Positions 1 to 9,163 are shown, counted from the first letter of the stretch. The stretch is 64,000 nt of DNA from Paenibacillus marchantiae (GCF_028771845.1 NZ_CP118270.1:5518001-5582000); one strand, 5' to 3'. Program-made: numbers and translations. The notes: generated by a model from the letters alone, not told the origin.

Positions 1-930
1 CGGTACGAGCGCATAGTGCATACCTGTCATAATAATGAGCGCCATCGCGCCGCCCAGAACAATCCCTGCAATTAATCCGCCTTCGTTCAGCAGCCAGTTA
101 ATACCACCGGACAAGCCGCTACCTACAAATGTTCCCAGTGGACCGATCGCAATCAGTGTTACCGGAACCATAACAAGCAAGGTAATCAGTGGCACAAGCA
201 GCAACTTCAATGCTGCTGGAATAACGCGGTCAACCCATTTCTCAACATAAGACATCAGCCATACGGCAAGCAAAATCGGAATAACCGATGAGGCATAGCT
301 GACAGCCGTTACCGGAATACCAATAAACGCAACCGATTCACCGCTGGATAGCAATGCGCCCATATCGGGATACATCAGCGCAGTACTTAGCGCAATGGCT
401 ACAAACGGATTACTGCCGAATTTACGAGCGGCACTAACTGCGATTAGCAGCGGAAGGAAGTAGAATACGCCATCCCCAATGGCGGAAAGGATACGGTACG
501 TGTCAGTGCCTGCTGACATCCACTCCAGGGATACGAATAATGCAAGCAATCCCTTGAGCATACCCGCAGCTGTAATCGCTGGAAGCATTGGTGCAAAGAC
601 ACCCGCAATCGTCTCAAAAATATTAAGAATTACATTTTTACTTTTTTCCGGTTTAGGCTGTTTATTTTCTGTACTTTGCTGTATTGCCGGATGTTCCTTC
701 ACCATAGCATCAAATACTTTGGACACATCATTCCCGATAATCACCTGGAATTGATCTCCTGAGATATTTGTTCCCATGACTTTATCCAGTTTCTTAAGTG
801 AATTATTATCCACTTTATCGTTATTTTTCAGATCAAATCTCAGTCGTGTGACGCAATGATACACTGAGTTGATATTGTTTGTTCCCCCAACGGCTTTGAT
901 GATTTCCTGTGCCGTTTCCTGATGTTTCAT
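1..930 (-). CDS. bglP: PTS beta-glucoside transporter subunit IIBC (BglP-like), partial
   Basis: This gene runs off the left edge, so only the N-terminal 310 codons are present. It encodes a membrane sugar permease that takes up and phosphorylates beta-glucosides using phosphate from HPr/EIIA. The IIB domain is at residues 1-80, with the phospho-accepting cysteine at residue 26 in the context VYHCVTRLRF. A linker follows, then a hydrophobic IIC domain starting near residue 100. The ATG has a GGAGGG ribosome site seven bases upstream. Its leader carries a RAT/terminator and the LicT-like antiterminator gene lies directly upstream, which supports the beta-glucoside class over glucose or GlcNAc permeases. 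Whether an IIA domain is fused at the C-terminus cannot be seen. Confidence 0.9.
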   Translation of the reverse strand, partial: MKHQETAQEIIKAVGGTNNINSVYHCVTRLRFDLKNNDKVDNNSLKKLDKVMGTNISGDQFQVIIGNDVSKVFDAMVKEHPAIQQSTENKQPKPEKSKNVILNIFETIAGVFAPMLPAITAAGMLKGLLALFVSLEWMSAGTDTYRILSAIGDGVFYFLPLLIAVSAARKFGSNPFVAIALSTALMYPDMGALLSSGESVAFIGIPVTAVSYASSVIPILLAVWLMSYVEKWVDRVIPAALKLLLVPLITLLVMVPVTLIAIGPLGTFVGSGLSGGINWLLNEGGLIAGIVLGGAMALIIMTGMHYALVP

Positions 931-953
931 GATCATTCCCTCCTCATTTTTCC

Positions 954-1034
954 AATAAAAAATACCCGAACAAATAGCCACGTCTTCTACGTGCCATTCA
1001 TTCGGGTATTGCCTGACTGAACAGTAACAAGCCC
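954..1034 (-). promoter_or_regulatory. RAT antiterminator overlapping an intrinsic terminator, bglP leader
   Basis: On the minus strand a ribonucleic antiterminator core (about 1034-1005: GGCTTGTTACTG, then CAGGCAATACC) overlaps the 5' arm of a terminator. The terminator arms are AATACCCGAA (1010-1001) and TTCGGGTATT (970-961), followed by a T-rich run. This is the layout bound by BglG/LicT-family proteins. It predicts that transcription into the PTS gene stops unless the antiterminator is active. Confidence 0.85.
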
Positions 1035-1074
1035 ATTTGATATTTAGTTAGGTTCTGGTTCATGTGCTGATATT

Positions 1075-1917
1075 TCATTGGTCACGCTTCGGTTTCATTA
1101 ACCGCTCCAGATGAAGGGTCAGATACAACTGTTCCGAATGCGTCATATCATACTGATAGTTCTTATGGATAAAAGTCTCAATCTTGCCGATACATTTGAA
1201 GGTTTCGGGATAGTTTTTCCGTACAACCTCGTATAAATACTCCTCCGCATCGTCATGTGACGAGTGAGTAATTACCCGTTGGCAGAAATACTTCAAATGA
1301 GTAATGAAACGGAAATAGTTGACGCTATCTTCATCCAATTCGACATTGAAGTGATATTTGATAATGTTCATGATCTCTTGAAGCAGCTGCATCAAATGAG
1401 TCACATCGTTCATGGAATCATTGACTTCCGCATTGATGAAATGCAGCGCTATGTTGCATATTTCATCCTTCGGAAACTCCACATCCAGTCTTTCCTTCAG
1501 CAGGGTGAGCGCTTCCCGGGCCACGTCGAACTCGGCCTTGTAGAAATGCTGCACTTCCCAGGAGAGCGGATTGCGTGTAATCATTCCCTTTTCCAGGCGC
1601 TGGACAGCAAAATGAATGTGATCCGACAGTGAGACATAAATCCCGTCACTGATGGTTTTGTTCAATTGCGTACGTGCCAGTGTCACAATATCATCTGTCG
1701 CCTGCAGAATTTCAATCGGCACTTCCGTGACGATGGACTTGAACTTCTCATAGATCGATGCATCCTGAAGCCGGAATACTTTCTCAATCCGTTCTTCATC
1801 AATCTCATCGCCTGCCTTGAACTTAAACCCGATACCCCGGCCGAGGATCAGCAGTTCCTGGTTTTTGTCATCCACGGTACTGACAATATTGTTATTAAAT
1901 ATCTGTTTAATAATCAT
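1075..1917 (-). CDS. licT: BglG/LicT-family transcription antiterminator
   Basis: This 280-residue protein would bind RAT RNA hairpins and prevent premature termination when beta-glucosides are present. The N-terminus MIIKQIFNNNIVST is the typical co-antiterminator RNA-binding domain (residues 1-58). Two PTS regulation domains follow (about 65-170 and 172-280) with conserved histidines, seen in the contexts LSDHIHFAVQRL and LTLHLERL. The length matches LicT (about 277). The start has AGGTGGG upstream. It lies between two RAT/terminator elements, so it should control both itself and the PTS gene downstream. Confidence 0.92.
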   Translation of the reverse strand: MIIKQIFNNNIVSTVDDKNQELLILGRGIGFKFKAGDEIDEERIEKVFRLQDASIYEKFKSIVTEVPIEILQATDDIVTLARTQLNKTISDGIYVSLSDHIHFAVQRLEKGMITRNPLSWEVQHFYKAEFDVAREALTLLKERLDVEFPKDEICNIALHFINAEVNDSMNDVTHLMQLLQEIMNIIKYHFNVELDEDSVNYFRFITHLKYFCQRVITHSSHDDAEEYLYEVVRKNYPETFKCIGKIETFIHKNYQYDMTHSEQLYLTLHLERLMKPKRDQ

Positions 1918-1944
1918 TATGGACCCACCTGTTTTTTTTGAGGA

Positions 1945-2022
1945 TTAAAAAAGGGCAAAACCAAAATAGAAATAATAAAATCATTTCCATAGTGGTTTTG
2001 CCCGCATTACCGGTAACAAGCC
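1945..2022 (-). promoter_or_regulatory. RAT antiterminator overlapping an intrinsic terminator, licT leader
   Basis: On the minus strand, the segment GGCTTGTTACCGGTAATG...GGGCAAAACC (about 2022-1994) matches the RAT consensus. Its 3' part is the 5' arm of a terminator with arms GGGCAAAACC (2003-1994) and GGTTTTGCCC (1962-1953), followed by TTTTTT. The antiterminator gene is therefore predicted to be autoregulated by antitermination. Confidence 0.87.
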
Positions 2023-2030
2023 TCGGGTAT

Positions 2031-2059
2031 AATCTATCACAACCTGAAAACGGTGTCAA
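2031..2059 (-). promoter_or_regulatory. Sigma-A promoter of licT-bglP with overlapping cre site
   Basis: On the minus strand, TTGACA (2059-2054) and TAGATT (2036-2031) are 17 bases apart, giving a good sigma-A promoter upstream of the RAT. Read on the plus strand, 2045-2058 is TGAAAACGGTGTCA. This matches the cre consensus TGWAANCGNTNWCA at all fixed positions and overlaps the -35 box, so CcpA should block the promoter when preferred sugars are available. Confidence 0.75.
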
Positions 2060-2246
2060 CCCAAAATGCTACCACTGCTATTTTACTTCGTCTTGCTTTC
2101 AAGAAATATTTCCCTACAGTTCCACGTTGGAGGGTATGCAGTCTTAATATGTACATGTTAATACAGAAACAAACTGGAGAAGTCTTCTACTCAAAATGGA
2201 AATATTTTCCGTTTGGGGTAAACTCATCTGCCTTGAGCACAAATAG

Positions 2247-2268
2247 GAGCCCTTCTTCCGAAGGGCTC
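2247..2268. terminator. Hairpin between licT promoter region and metallophosphoesterase gene
   Basis: GAGCCCTTC and GAAGGGCTC form a perfect nine-base stem with a four-base loop. T-runs on either side are weak. It lies just after the end of the metallophosphoesterase gene on the minus strand and is probably that gene's terminator. Confidence 0.55.
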
Positions 2269-2291
2269 ACTGTTATTTATATCGATAATTA

Positions 2292-3464
2292 TTATTGAAA
2301 CGTCACATTAATCTGTACAATCTCCGAACGACTGCTTGTACGAATCGGAGGTCCCCAGAAGCCAAATCCAGAGGTCACGATAGAGTGCATGGACCCTTTT
2401 TGCAGATAACCCCAATCATTCTCGTAGATGGCCTTAGTAATAAACTGAGCGGGTGCGATCTGACCACGATGGGTGTGACCAGACACAACCAAATCTACAT
2501 GGTTTTGCTCCGCAATATCCAAATCATAAGGCTGGTGATCCATCATGATCACAGGCTTACTCAAGTCGGTATCCTCCATCAATGTCTCTACTTCTGCACG
2601 ATCCTTCTCTGTCCGGTCTTTCCGTCCAATCAGCGTAATCTTATCGTCCAATGTAATTTTATCATCATACAGAACTTGCATATTACTCTTCTCCAGAGCA
2701 GCAATCAAATCCTCGATCGGACCATTATACTTGTCGTGATTGCCCAGTGAGGCGTACACCCCGTAAGGAGCCTGAATGTCGCTAATAATATCCGCAATCC
2801 CACTCTTGAGATACATATCCAGGTTATCATCGATAATATCACCAGGATACAGCACCAAATCCGGCTTCAGTGCGTTAATTTCTTCCACCATGCGTTTAGC
2901 GTGAGCAGGGCCGGACAGCAGGCCAAAGTGCATATCCGCAGCCATCACAATGTTGAGGCTGTTGACACCTTCCACTTTTTTGTCAATCTGAATGCTGTAT
3001 TGTCTTACGACTGGACTATAGGCGTTATAGATACCGTAGCCCAACGTGGACAGCAAGAGCACGAGAGTGACCACCCCTGCCCATTTATGAGCGTAATGTC
3101 TTGGAATACGGGTTAGTCTAAGCAACCATAGCGTTAGATGAACCACGGGCAGAATTAATAACAGCAGAGAAAAGATTGCAAGCCAGTATGAACCAATAAC
3201 ACTCAGGAAGGAAATACTTCCAAACAACCTTGCCAGTATGAAAGAAATTGAAAGGAATACGAGCGCAACGATGTAAAACCAACGAAATCTCGCAGATACA
3301 ACCGGCTTCATCCAGCTCCATCCGCTCCGTCCTATGTAAAACACTAATAAACCGTACACTACCAAAAACAAGATGCCTGCAAGTACGAACATGCCTCCGT
3401 TAACCTCCACGTCAATAAGTTGATTGCTGAATTTTCTCTTAACCAAATTCCAGTCCATCTGCAC
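2292..3464 (-). CDS. Membrane-anchored metallophosphoesterase
   Basis: This 390-residue protein has about four to five hydrophobic segments in its first 150 residues, followed by a calcineurin-like phosphoesterase domain. The metal-binding motifs are in order: DMH (177-179), GDIID (208-212), GNHD (about 242) and GHTHRGQ (about 322). The layout resembles the YkuE/YaeI family, some members of which act on lipid or UDP-linked phosphates at the membrane; the substrate here is not known. No strong ribosome site precedes the chosen start, so the first few residues are uncertain. It appears monocistronic. Confidence 0.85.
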   Translation of the reverse strand: MQMDWNLVKRKFSNQLIDVEVNGGMFVLAGILFLVVYGLLVFYIGRSGWSWMKPVVSARFRWFYIVALVFLSISFILARLFGSISFLSVIGSYWLAIFSLLLLILPVVHLTLWLLRLTRIPRHYAHKWAGVVTLVLLLSTLGYGIYNAYSPVVRQYSIQIDKKVEGVNSLNIVMAADMHFGLLSGPAHAKRMVEEINALKPDLVLYPGDIIDDNLDMYLKSGIADIISDIQAPYGVYASLGNHDKYNGPIEDLIAALEKSNMQVLYDDKITLDDKITLIGRKDRTEKDRAEVETLMEDTDLSKPVIMMDHQPYDLDIAEQNHVDLVVSGHTHRGQIAPAQFITKAIYENDWGYLQKGSMHSIVTSGFGFWGPPIRTSSRSEIVQINVTFQ

Positions 3465-3593
3465 AAGTATAACGTAGTTAAAGGGGTGAGGACATCTGTT
3501 TCCATTCCTCAGATGCGTACAATTTATTACAATTTGGAATACTTAAATTTCAATCATATATTAGGCGATACATCGACCCATAGCCTGTCATCT

Positions 3594-3660
3594 GAATAAA
3601 AAAGCATTCCTGCGTCCGCTCATGACTAACTAACATCATGAACGAGCACAGGAATGCTGA
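3594..3660 (-). terminator. Terminator of the zwf-tal-gndA operon
   Basis: On the minus strand AGCATTCCTG and CAGGAATGCT form a ten-base stem followed by TTTTTTATT, just after the gndA stop codon. Confidence 0.85.
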
Positions 3661-3678
3661 ATGATCTCGAATTACATA

Positions 3679-5097
3679 TTACTCGTTGGTGTCCATCCAT
3701 TGGAAGTGGAATGAACCTTCTTTGTCCACACGTTTGAATGTGTGAGCGCCAAAGTAGTCACGTTGTGCTTGCAACAGGTTCGCAGGCAAACGTTCAGTGC
3801 GGTAGCTGTCATAGTAAGACAACGCGCTGGAGAATCCAGGAACTGGAATTCCTTGAGTTACCGCAGCTGCCACGACTTCACGCCATGCACCTTGGTAGGA
3901 TTCAACAATGTTTTGGAAGTATGGGTCCAGAAGCAGGTTTTTCAATTCTGCATCCTTGTCATATGCTTCTTTGATGTTTTGCAGGAACTGTGAACGGATG
4001 ATACAGCCACCGCGGAAGATCATGGCGATGTTGCCGTATTTCAGATCCCAGCCATATTCGTCTGAAGCTGCACGCATTTGAGCAAAACCTTGTGCGTAAG
4101 ATACGATTTTACTTGCAAACAGCGCTTTGCGCACATTTTCGATGAACGCTTTTTTGTCGCCAGAGAATGCTTCAGTTGCTGGTCCGTTCAAAATTTTGCT
4201 TGCTGCTACGCGTTCGTCTTTCATTGCAGACAGGAAACGGGAGAATACGGATTCCGTAATCATGGACAATGGTACGCCGAGATCCAGCGCGCTTTGGCTC
4301 GTCCATTTGCCTGTTCCTTTTTGTCCAGCTGCATCCAGAATGACATCAACCATTGGTTTGCCGGTTTCCGGATCGTATTTGGAGAAGATGTCTGCCGTGA
4401 TTTCAATCAGGTAGCTATCCAGCTCGCCTTGGTTCCATTCAGAGAAGATTGCATGCAATTCTTCAACGGAAACATTCAGCACGGATTTGAGCAAATGATA
4501 CGCTTCTCCGATCAACTGCATATCACCGTATTCGATACCATTGTGCACCATTTTCACATAGTGTCCGGCACCATCTGGTCCGATATATGTGCTGCAAGCA
4601 TCGTCGCCTACTTTAGCGGAAATGGCTGTCAGAATGGGTTCAACGAGCGCATACGCACTTTCTTGTCCGCCTGGCATGATTGCCGGACCTTTCAGAGCGC
4701 CTTCTTCCCCACCGGATACACCTGCACCGATGAAGCGGAAGCCTTTGGCTTCCAGATCTTTGCTGCGGCGTTGGGTGTCAGGGAAGTATGCGTTACCGCC
4801 ATCAATGATGATGTCGCCTTCGTCCAAGTGTGGCAGCAGTTGTTCAATGGTTGCGTCCGTTGCTTTACCCGCTTGAACCATGATCAGGATTTTGCGCGGA
4901 GATTCCAGGGAAGCTACGAACTCTTCAATCGTAAATGCGCCTGTCAGGTTTTTACCTTCGGCTTCTTTGAGAAGATCGTTCGTTTTCTCCGGGGAACGGT
5001 TAAATACCGATACCGAGAATCCTTTGCTTTCAATATTAAGGGCAAGGTTTTTACCCATTACTGCAAGTCCGATGACACCGATCTGTTGTTTACTCAT
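3679..5097 (-). CDS. gndA: 6-phosphogluconate dehydrogenase, decarboxylating
   Basis: This 472-residue enzyme oxidises and decarboxylates 6-phosphogluconate to ribulose 5-phosphate with NADP, in the cytosolic oxidative pentose phosphate pathway. The N-terminal Rossmann motif is GLAVMGKNLALNI (residues 10-22). The catalytic block GHYVKMVHNGIEYGDMQ near residue 185 carries the expected lysine and glutamate. The all-helical C-terminal domain ends with the family tail YFGAHTFKRVDKEG. The length matches the GndA class. The start has GGGAGG five bases upstream. It is the last gene of zwf-tal-gndA, 60 bases after tal. Confidence 0.97.
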   Translation of the reverse strand: MSKQQIGVIGLAVMGKNLALNIESKGFSVSVFNRSPEKTNDLLKEAEGKNLTGAFTIEEFVASLESPRKILIMVQAGKATDATIEQLLPHLDEGDIIIDGGNAYFPDTQRRSKDLEAKGFRFIGAGVSGGEEGALKGPAIMPGGQESAYALVEPILTAISAKVGDDACSTYIGPDGAGHYVKMVHNGIEYGDMQLIGEAYHLLKSVLNVSVEELHAIFSEWNQGELDSYLIEITADIFSKYDPETGKPMVDVILDAAGQKGTGKWTSQSALDLGVPLSMITESVFSRFLSAMKDERVAASKILNGPATEAFSGDKKAFIENVRKALFASKIVSYAQGFAQMRAASDEYGWDLKYGNIAMIFRGGCIIRSQFLQNIKEAYDKDAELKNLLLDPYFQNIVESYQGAWREVVAAAVTQGIPVPGFSSALSYYDSYRTERLPANLLQAQRDYFGAHTFKRVDKEGSFHFQWMDTNE

Positions 5098-5157
5098 TAT
5101 GTCCTCCCAATACTCTTTATATATAGTAGGTTAAAATTCCAGATCAACAATCCGTTA

Positions 5158-5823
5158 TTACTGAACTGTTTTTTTCCAGTCTGCTGCGAATTTCTCCATG
5201 CCTTGATCTGTCAGCGGGTGTTTGGAGATTTGTTCAATGACGGAGAATGGAACAGTAGCAATATGTGCTCCTGCCATTGCTACACGTGTAACGTGGTCCG
5301 GATGTCTTACAGAAGCCGCAATAATCTGTGCATCCAGGTTATGTGTACGGAACAGCTCAGCAACTTTGGCAACCAATTGCACACCATCTTCGGAGATGTC
5401 ATCAAGACGTCCCAGGAACGGGGATACATATGTTGCACCAGCACGAGCAGCTAGCAGCGCCTGGTTCACTGTGAAGATCAACGTTACGTTGGTTTTCACA
5501 CCTTTTTTAGTCAGGTATCGGCAAGCTTCCAGTCCTGCAAGTGTCATTGGCAGCTTGATTGTGATGTTTTTGTCGTTGTTATTGATTTTGATCAGTTCGT
5601 CTGCTTGAGCAATCATCTCTTCAGCTGTGATCGCATCTGGTGTTACTTCCGCAGATACGGATTCAACTTCAGGTACTTCACGCAAAATCTCTTCAATACG
5701 GTCTTCGAATTTCACGCCTTCTTTGGCTACCAGAGAAGGATTCGTTGTTACACCAGACAGGACGCCGATTTTGTATGCTTTTTTGATGTCTACCAAGTTT
5801 GCTGTATCGATGAAAAATTTCAT
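5158..5823 (-). CDS. tal: Transaldolase, small TalC/MipB type
   Basis: This protein of about 221 residues belongs to the small transaldolase / fructose-6-phosphate aldolase family. It would transfer dihydroxyacetone units between sugar phosphates in the non-oxidative pentose phosphate pathway. MKFFIDTAN starts the TIM barrel, and the Schiff-base lysine is K90 in ITIKLPMT. I chose the ATG at 5823 because GGAGGT lies eight bases upstream; a TTG two codons earlier is too close to that ribosome site. It lies between zwf and gndA in one operon. Confidence 0.95.
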   Translation of the reverse strand: MKFFIDTANLVDIKKAYKIGVLSGVTTNPSLVAKEGVKFEDRIEEILREVPEVESVSAEVTPDAITAEEMIAQADELIKINNNDKNITIKLPMTLAGLEACRYLTKKGVKTNVTLIFTVNQALLAARAGATYVSPFLGRLDDISEDGVQLVAKVAELFRTHNLDAQIIAASVRHPDHVTRVAMAGAHIATVPFSVIEQISKHPLTDQGMEKFAADWKKTVQ

Positions 5824-5865
5824 ATTCAATTACCTCCAAGGGATATGTTTTATTGTTTTTTTATG

Positions 5866-7383
5866 TTACAGATTTGCATTAACAGCCAAAGGAACTTCAA
5901 TATCAACTTCAGCCTGCTGATCGGCAGGTTGGTCAAACCACCAGTGGTGCCCTTCCGCAGCGAGCATCTCATCCGACTCTGCTGGTCCATAACTTCCCGC
6001 AGGGTACAGATGAAGTGGGAGCAAATTCTCCTGGAATGCATCCAGAATAGGTTGTACCCAAGCCCAAGACAGTTCTACTTCATCCCAATGGGCAAAGAAC
6101 GTTGGATCACCATGCAATGCGTCATGAATCAAGTTCTCATAAGCCTCGGCCAGATCCTCACGATCTGGTGACAGATCGATATGAACAGGTTTGAACTCCC
6201 CTTTGTTTTGCGGGTCGCTGGCATTCAGCTGCAGCGTCATGCTCTGGTCAGGACTCATCTCAATCACAAGCAGGTTCGGTTTGGAACCGTTAACCACGTT
6301 AGCCTGTCCAGATGGTTCCTTGAATTCGATGACGATGCGAGTTGATTTTTCCTTCATTCGTTTACCGGTACGGATATAGAAAGGTACTCCGCGCCAGAAG
6401 AAGTCATCAATCTGCAATTTGGCAGCAATAAAGGTATCATTCATCGTATTCTCGGCAACACCCGGTTCAGCTGCATAACCGCTAACGGATTTACCTTGAA
6501 TGTTTCCTGCAGCATACTGTCCGCGAATGACACTTGCACCCACGTTTTGCTTTTGCAGTGGCTGAATCGATTCCATAATGTGTTTTTTCTTCAAACCGAC
6601 TTTTTCCGTGGTGCTGTTATATGGAAGCTGGATCGCCATCATCATAAGCAATTGCAGCATATGATTCTGGAACATGTCACGCACGGCGCCTACATGATCA
6701 TAATAGGATGCCCGTTCTTCCACGCCAACAGTCTCATTAGCGGTGATCTGCACATTGGAGATATAACGGTTGTTCCACAAAGCCTTCATGATCGGATTGC
6801 TTTGATGCAAGGTTTCAAGACGCTGCACCATCGGTTTTCCCAAATAGTGGTCAATCCGATAAATTTCTTCTTCTGTGAACGCCTCGCTTAATTTGCGATT
6901 GAGATCACGAGCCGATTGTAGATCATGTCCAAATGGCTTTTCGATCACAAGGCGTTTCCAGCCCTCAGTTGATCCAAGTCCACTACCCTGAATGTTCTCT
7001 GCAATGGGTTCGAAGAATTCTGGACCAACCGAAAGGTAGAACAGACGATTGGATGGAATGCCAAGTTCAGCCTCTCTTTGTTCCACTAAATTTAACAGCT
7101 CTATATAATCTTCCTTATGGCTTATATTCAATACACTATAACGGAAAGCCTGCACAAATGATTTCACAACTTCAGGATCAGCAGGGCGTCTGGAAAATTC
7201 ATTTAATGATTTTTCAACTTGTGCCTGAAAGAATTCATCAGACCATTCTCTGCGTCCTAAGCCAATCAGCGAGAAGGATTCCGGAAGTTTCTGCTCAATG
7301 TATAAATTATATAAGGCTGGATATATTTTTCTTTTGGCTAAATCGCCAGTCGCACCAAATAAAATAATGCTCGTTGGTTCCAT
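5866..7383 (-). CDS. zwf: Glucose-6-phosphate 1-dehydrogenase
   Basis: This 505-residue enzyme oxidises glucose 6-phosphate with NADP as the entry step of the pentose phosphate pathway. It has the nucleotide-binding motif GATGDLAKRK (residues 10-19) and the active-site signature RIDHYLGK near residue 180. Length is typical. The start ATG has AAGGAG upstream. It is first in the zwf-tal-gndA operon and divergent from a LysR-type regulator, which is a candidate controller. Confidence 0.97.
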   Translation of the reverse strand: MEPTSIILFGATGDLAKRKIYPALYNLYIEQKLPESFSLIGLGRREWSDEFFQAQVEKSLNEFSRRPADPEVVKSFVQAFRYSVLNISHKEDYIELLNLVEQREAELGIPSNRLFYLSVGPEFFEPIAENIQGSGLGSTEGWKRLVIEKPFGHDLQSARDLNRKLSEAFTEEEIYRIDHYLGKPMVQRLETLHQSNPIMKALWNNRYISNVQITANETVGVEERASYYDHVGAVRDMFQNHMLQLLMMMAIQLPYNSTTEKVGLKKKHIMESIQPLQKQNVGASVIRGQYAAGNIQGKSVSGYAAEPGVAENTMNDTFIAAKLQIDDFFWRGVPFYIRTGKRMKEKSTRIVIEFKEPSGQANVVNGSKPNLLVIEMSPDQSMTLQLNASDPQNKGEFKPVHIDLSPDREDLAEAYENLIHDALHGDPTFFAHWDEVELSWAWVQPILDAFQENLLPLHLYPAGSYGPAESDEMLAAEGHHWWFDQPADQQAEVDIEVPLAVNANL

Positions 7384-7433
7384 CTCACTATTCTCCTTCC
7401 AAGTAACTCTGGTTTCTTTGCTGTAGTTACACT

Positions 7434-7461
7434 ATAATACGTTTCATAGCCATACAAGTAA
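7434..7461 (-). promoter_or_regulatory. Putative zwf operon promoter
   Basis: On the minus strand TTACTT (7461-7456) and TATTAT (7439-7434) are spaced by 16 bases. They lie in the only gap between zwf and the divergent LysR gene. The -35 box is weak, so activator dependence is possible. Confidence 0.4.
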
Positions 7462-7495
7462 TTAATATATTTCACAGGAGCTATAGACGATATCT

Positions 7496-8383
7496 ATGAC
7501 AACAAATTATGAATTATATAAGGTATTTTATTGGGCTGCCAAAACAGGAAGTTTGACCCAAGCCGCCAAAGCGCTATATATTACTCAACCAAGTGTCAGC
7601 CACGCCATCAAACAGCTGGAAGAAAGCTTTGGTCTCACGTTGTTTTACCGGAATTCCAAGGGAGTTGCGTTAACACAGGAAGGTGTGAGTTTGTATTCCT
7701 ATATTGAACAATCCCAGATTCTGATCTCGCTGGCCGAGGAGAAAATGGCTGCATTGAAGAGTTTAGACAACGGAGAGCTAAGGATTGGTGGCAGTGATTC
7801 GCTGTTCAAGCATTACATGCTTTCCTATCTGGAAGAATTCCATGTGCTCTACCCTAACATCAAGCTGCATCTAAGTCATGGGACAACGCCGGAAGTCATC
7901 ACGTTTTTGAAAGAAGGCAAAATTGATTTGGGTGTTGTACGGATGCCCATCGTTGATCCGCAACTTGAGGTCAGGGAAAGTATCCAGCTCAAAGACTGCT
8001 TTGTCGCGGGCGAACGTTATGCTCAACTGAAGGATAAAGTTATGACATTGGAAATGCTGCTGGAGCATCAACTGATTCTTTTCTCCAGAAACAGCCGGGT
8101 TCGAATGGCAATTACGGAGCTTTTTAACAGCTATGGCTACACGCTCAAACCTGAGATTGAGGTCGGCAGTGTGGATTTGTTAATCGAATTTGCACGTAGG
8201 GGATTGGGCATATCGTATGTCACCCGTGAATTTATTTCCAAAGAGCTGGAAGAAGGCTCTCTCTTCGAAATTCAGCTGGATGTAGCCCTGCCCCCTTCAC
8301 ATGTTGGCATCATGACAAAGCGTAATATGCCAATTTCACTGGCAGCCAACCGGTTTATGGATCTGATTTTCAAGGCGGATTAA
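7496..8383 (+). CDS. LysR-family transcriptional regulator
   Basis: This 295-residue DNA-binding regulator has a winged helix-turn-helix at residues 1-62 (LTQAAKALYITQPSVSHAIKQLE) typical of LysR proteins, followed by a periplasmic-binding-protein-like effector domain (about 90-290). It is divergent from zwf with 112 bases between them, the usual arrangement for a LysR regulator and its target. The effector is unknown. The start lacks a close ribosome site; AGGAG lies about 15 bases upstream. Control of the pentose phosphate genes is an inference from position only. Confidence 0.88.
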   Translation: MTTNYELYKVFYWAAKTGSLTQAAKALYITQPSVSHAIKQLEESFGLTLFYRNSKGVALTQEGVSLYSYIEQSQILISLAEEKMAALKSLDNGELRIGGSDSLFKHYMLSYLEEFHVLYPNIKLHLSHGTTPEVITFLKEGKIDLGVVRMPIVDPQLEVRESIQLKDCFVAGERYAQLKDKVMTLEMLLEHQLILFSRNSRVRMAITELFNSYGYTLKPEIEVGSVDLLIEFARRGLGISYVTREFISKELEEGSLFEIQLDVALPPSHVGIMTKRNMPISLAANRFMDLIFKAD

Positions 8384-8406
8384 GATTCGTCGGTCTACTG
8401 GTCTAC

Positions 8407-8453
8407 AAAAAAAGTGCCTCGTCACCCCAAAAGGATGATGAAGCACTTTTTTT
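8407..8453. terminator. Bidirectional terminator
   Basis: AAAAAAAGTGC and GCACTTTTTTT form a long stem with A/T runs on both sides. It lies between the convergent LysR gene and the Vps62-like gene. Confidence 0.85.
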
Positions 8454-8491
8454 GCTATATTCATTTTTCTAAGTAGACAACCTACCAATTC

Positions 8492-9163
8492 TCATCTTAA
8501 TTCAAGTTCTCTCAATCTGCTCTCAATTCTCTCAGGAATCATAGTAAACAGTTGCTGCCAAGGCATGAATAGACTCGGCTCAAGCAAAAACTCCTCAAAC
8601 TCCATAGAGGGAACAAACGCCTTGGTCTGCAGAAAACTCCGCACGCTGGCGTCAATTTCTTCATTGGTCTGGAAATAACCTTTGAACATCTCGTTCACGA
8701 GCAGTCCGTCACAACCCGCATTGGCGCCTGCTGCACTATACAAATCCGGCAACAATTCAAACACCACAGGGATTGGAGAAAAAGCATGTTTGCCTGGCTG
8801 CGAGTATAGACACACATGGCGTCCAACCACATTAACTCGATCCTTCAACAATCCCCGAAGTACTCTCCCATGGAAGCTGGCTTCACAGTCCACGACTTCA
8901 CCGTCATGGCCCACATATATCCACACATGCTCCATTTCGTACAAATGCCCAATTTCATAATCCCACCAAATCGAAAATTCAATCACATATTGGACCGCCT
9001 CAACCGGAAAATGAATCTCCCGTTGAAATGACGGTGAAGGTCCTGATTGATCCAGAATGGAAACGCCTACAAAATCCGGGTAAAAGGGTTCATTTCGATC
9101 AAACATCAATACAGGTGCATAGCTCATCGCGGTTTCCAGCATTTCCTGCTCAGTCATAGTCAT
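8492..9163 (-). CDS. Protein of unknown function, Vps62/DUF946-like
   Basis: This protein of about 223 residues resembles the Vps62/DUF946 group by eye: an N-terminal YAPVLMFDRNEPFYP segment and a WWDYEIGHLYEMEHVWIYV core. No signal peptide or membrane segment is seen. Its function is not known. I set the start at 9163 because GGAGGG lies seven bases upstream; that ribosome site sits inside the longer GTG-initiated frame, which argues against the longer version. It is probably transcribed alone. Confidence 0.7.
   Translation of the reverse strand: MTMTEQEMLETAMSYAPVLMFDRNEPFYPDFVGVSILDQSGPSPSFQREIHFPVEAVQYVIEFSIWWDYEIGHLYEMEHVWIYVGHDGEVVDCEASFHGRVLRGLLKDRVNVVGRHVCLYSQPGKHAFSPIPVVFELLPDLYSAAGANAGCDGLLVNEMFKGYFQTNEEIDASVRSFLQTKAFVPSMEFEEFLLEPSLFMPWQQLFTMIPERIESRLRELELR

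Noticed and set aside
4078..5454. Long open frame on the plus strand opposite gndA
   Set aside because: It is the antisense of a well-supported gene, has a cysteine-rich unlikely composition and no family motif.
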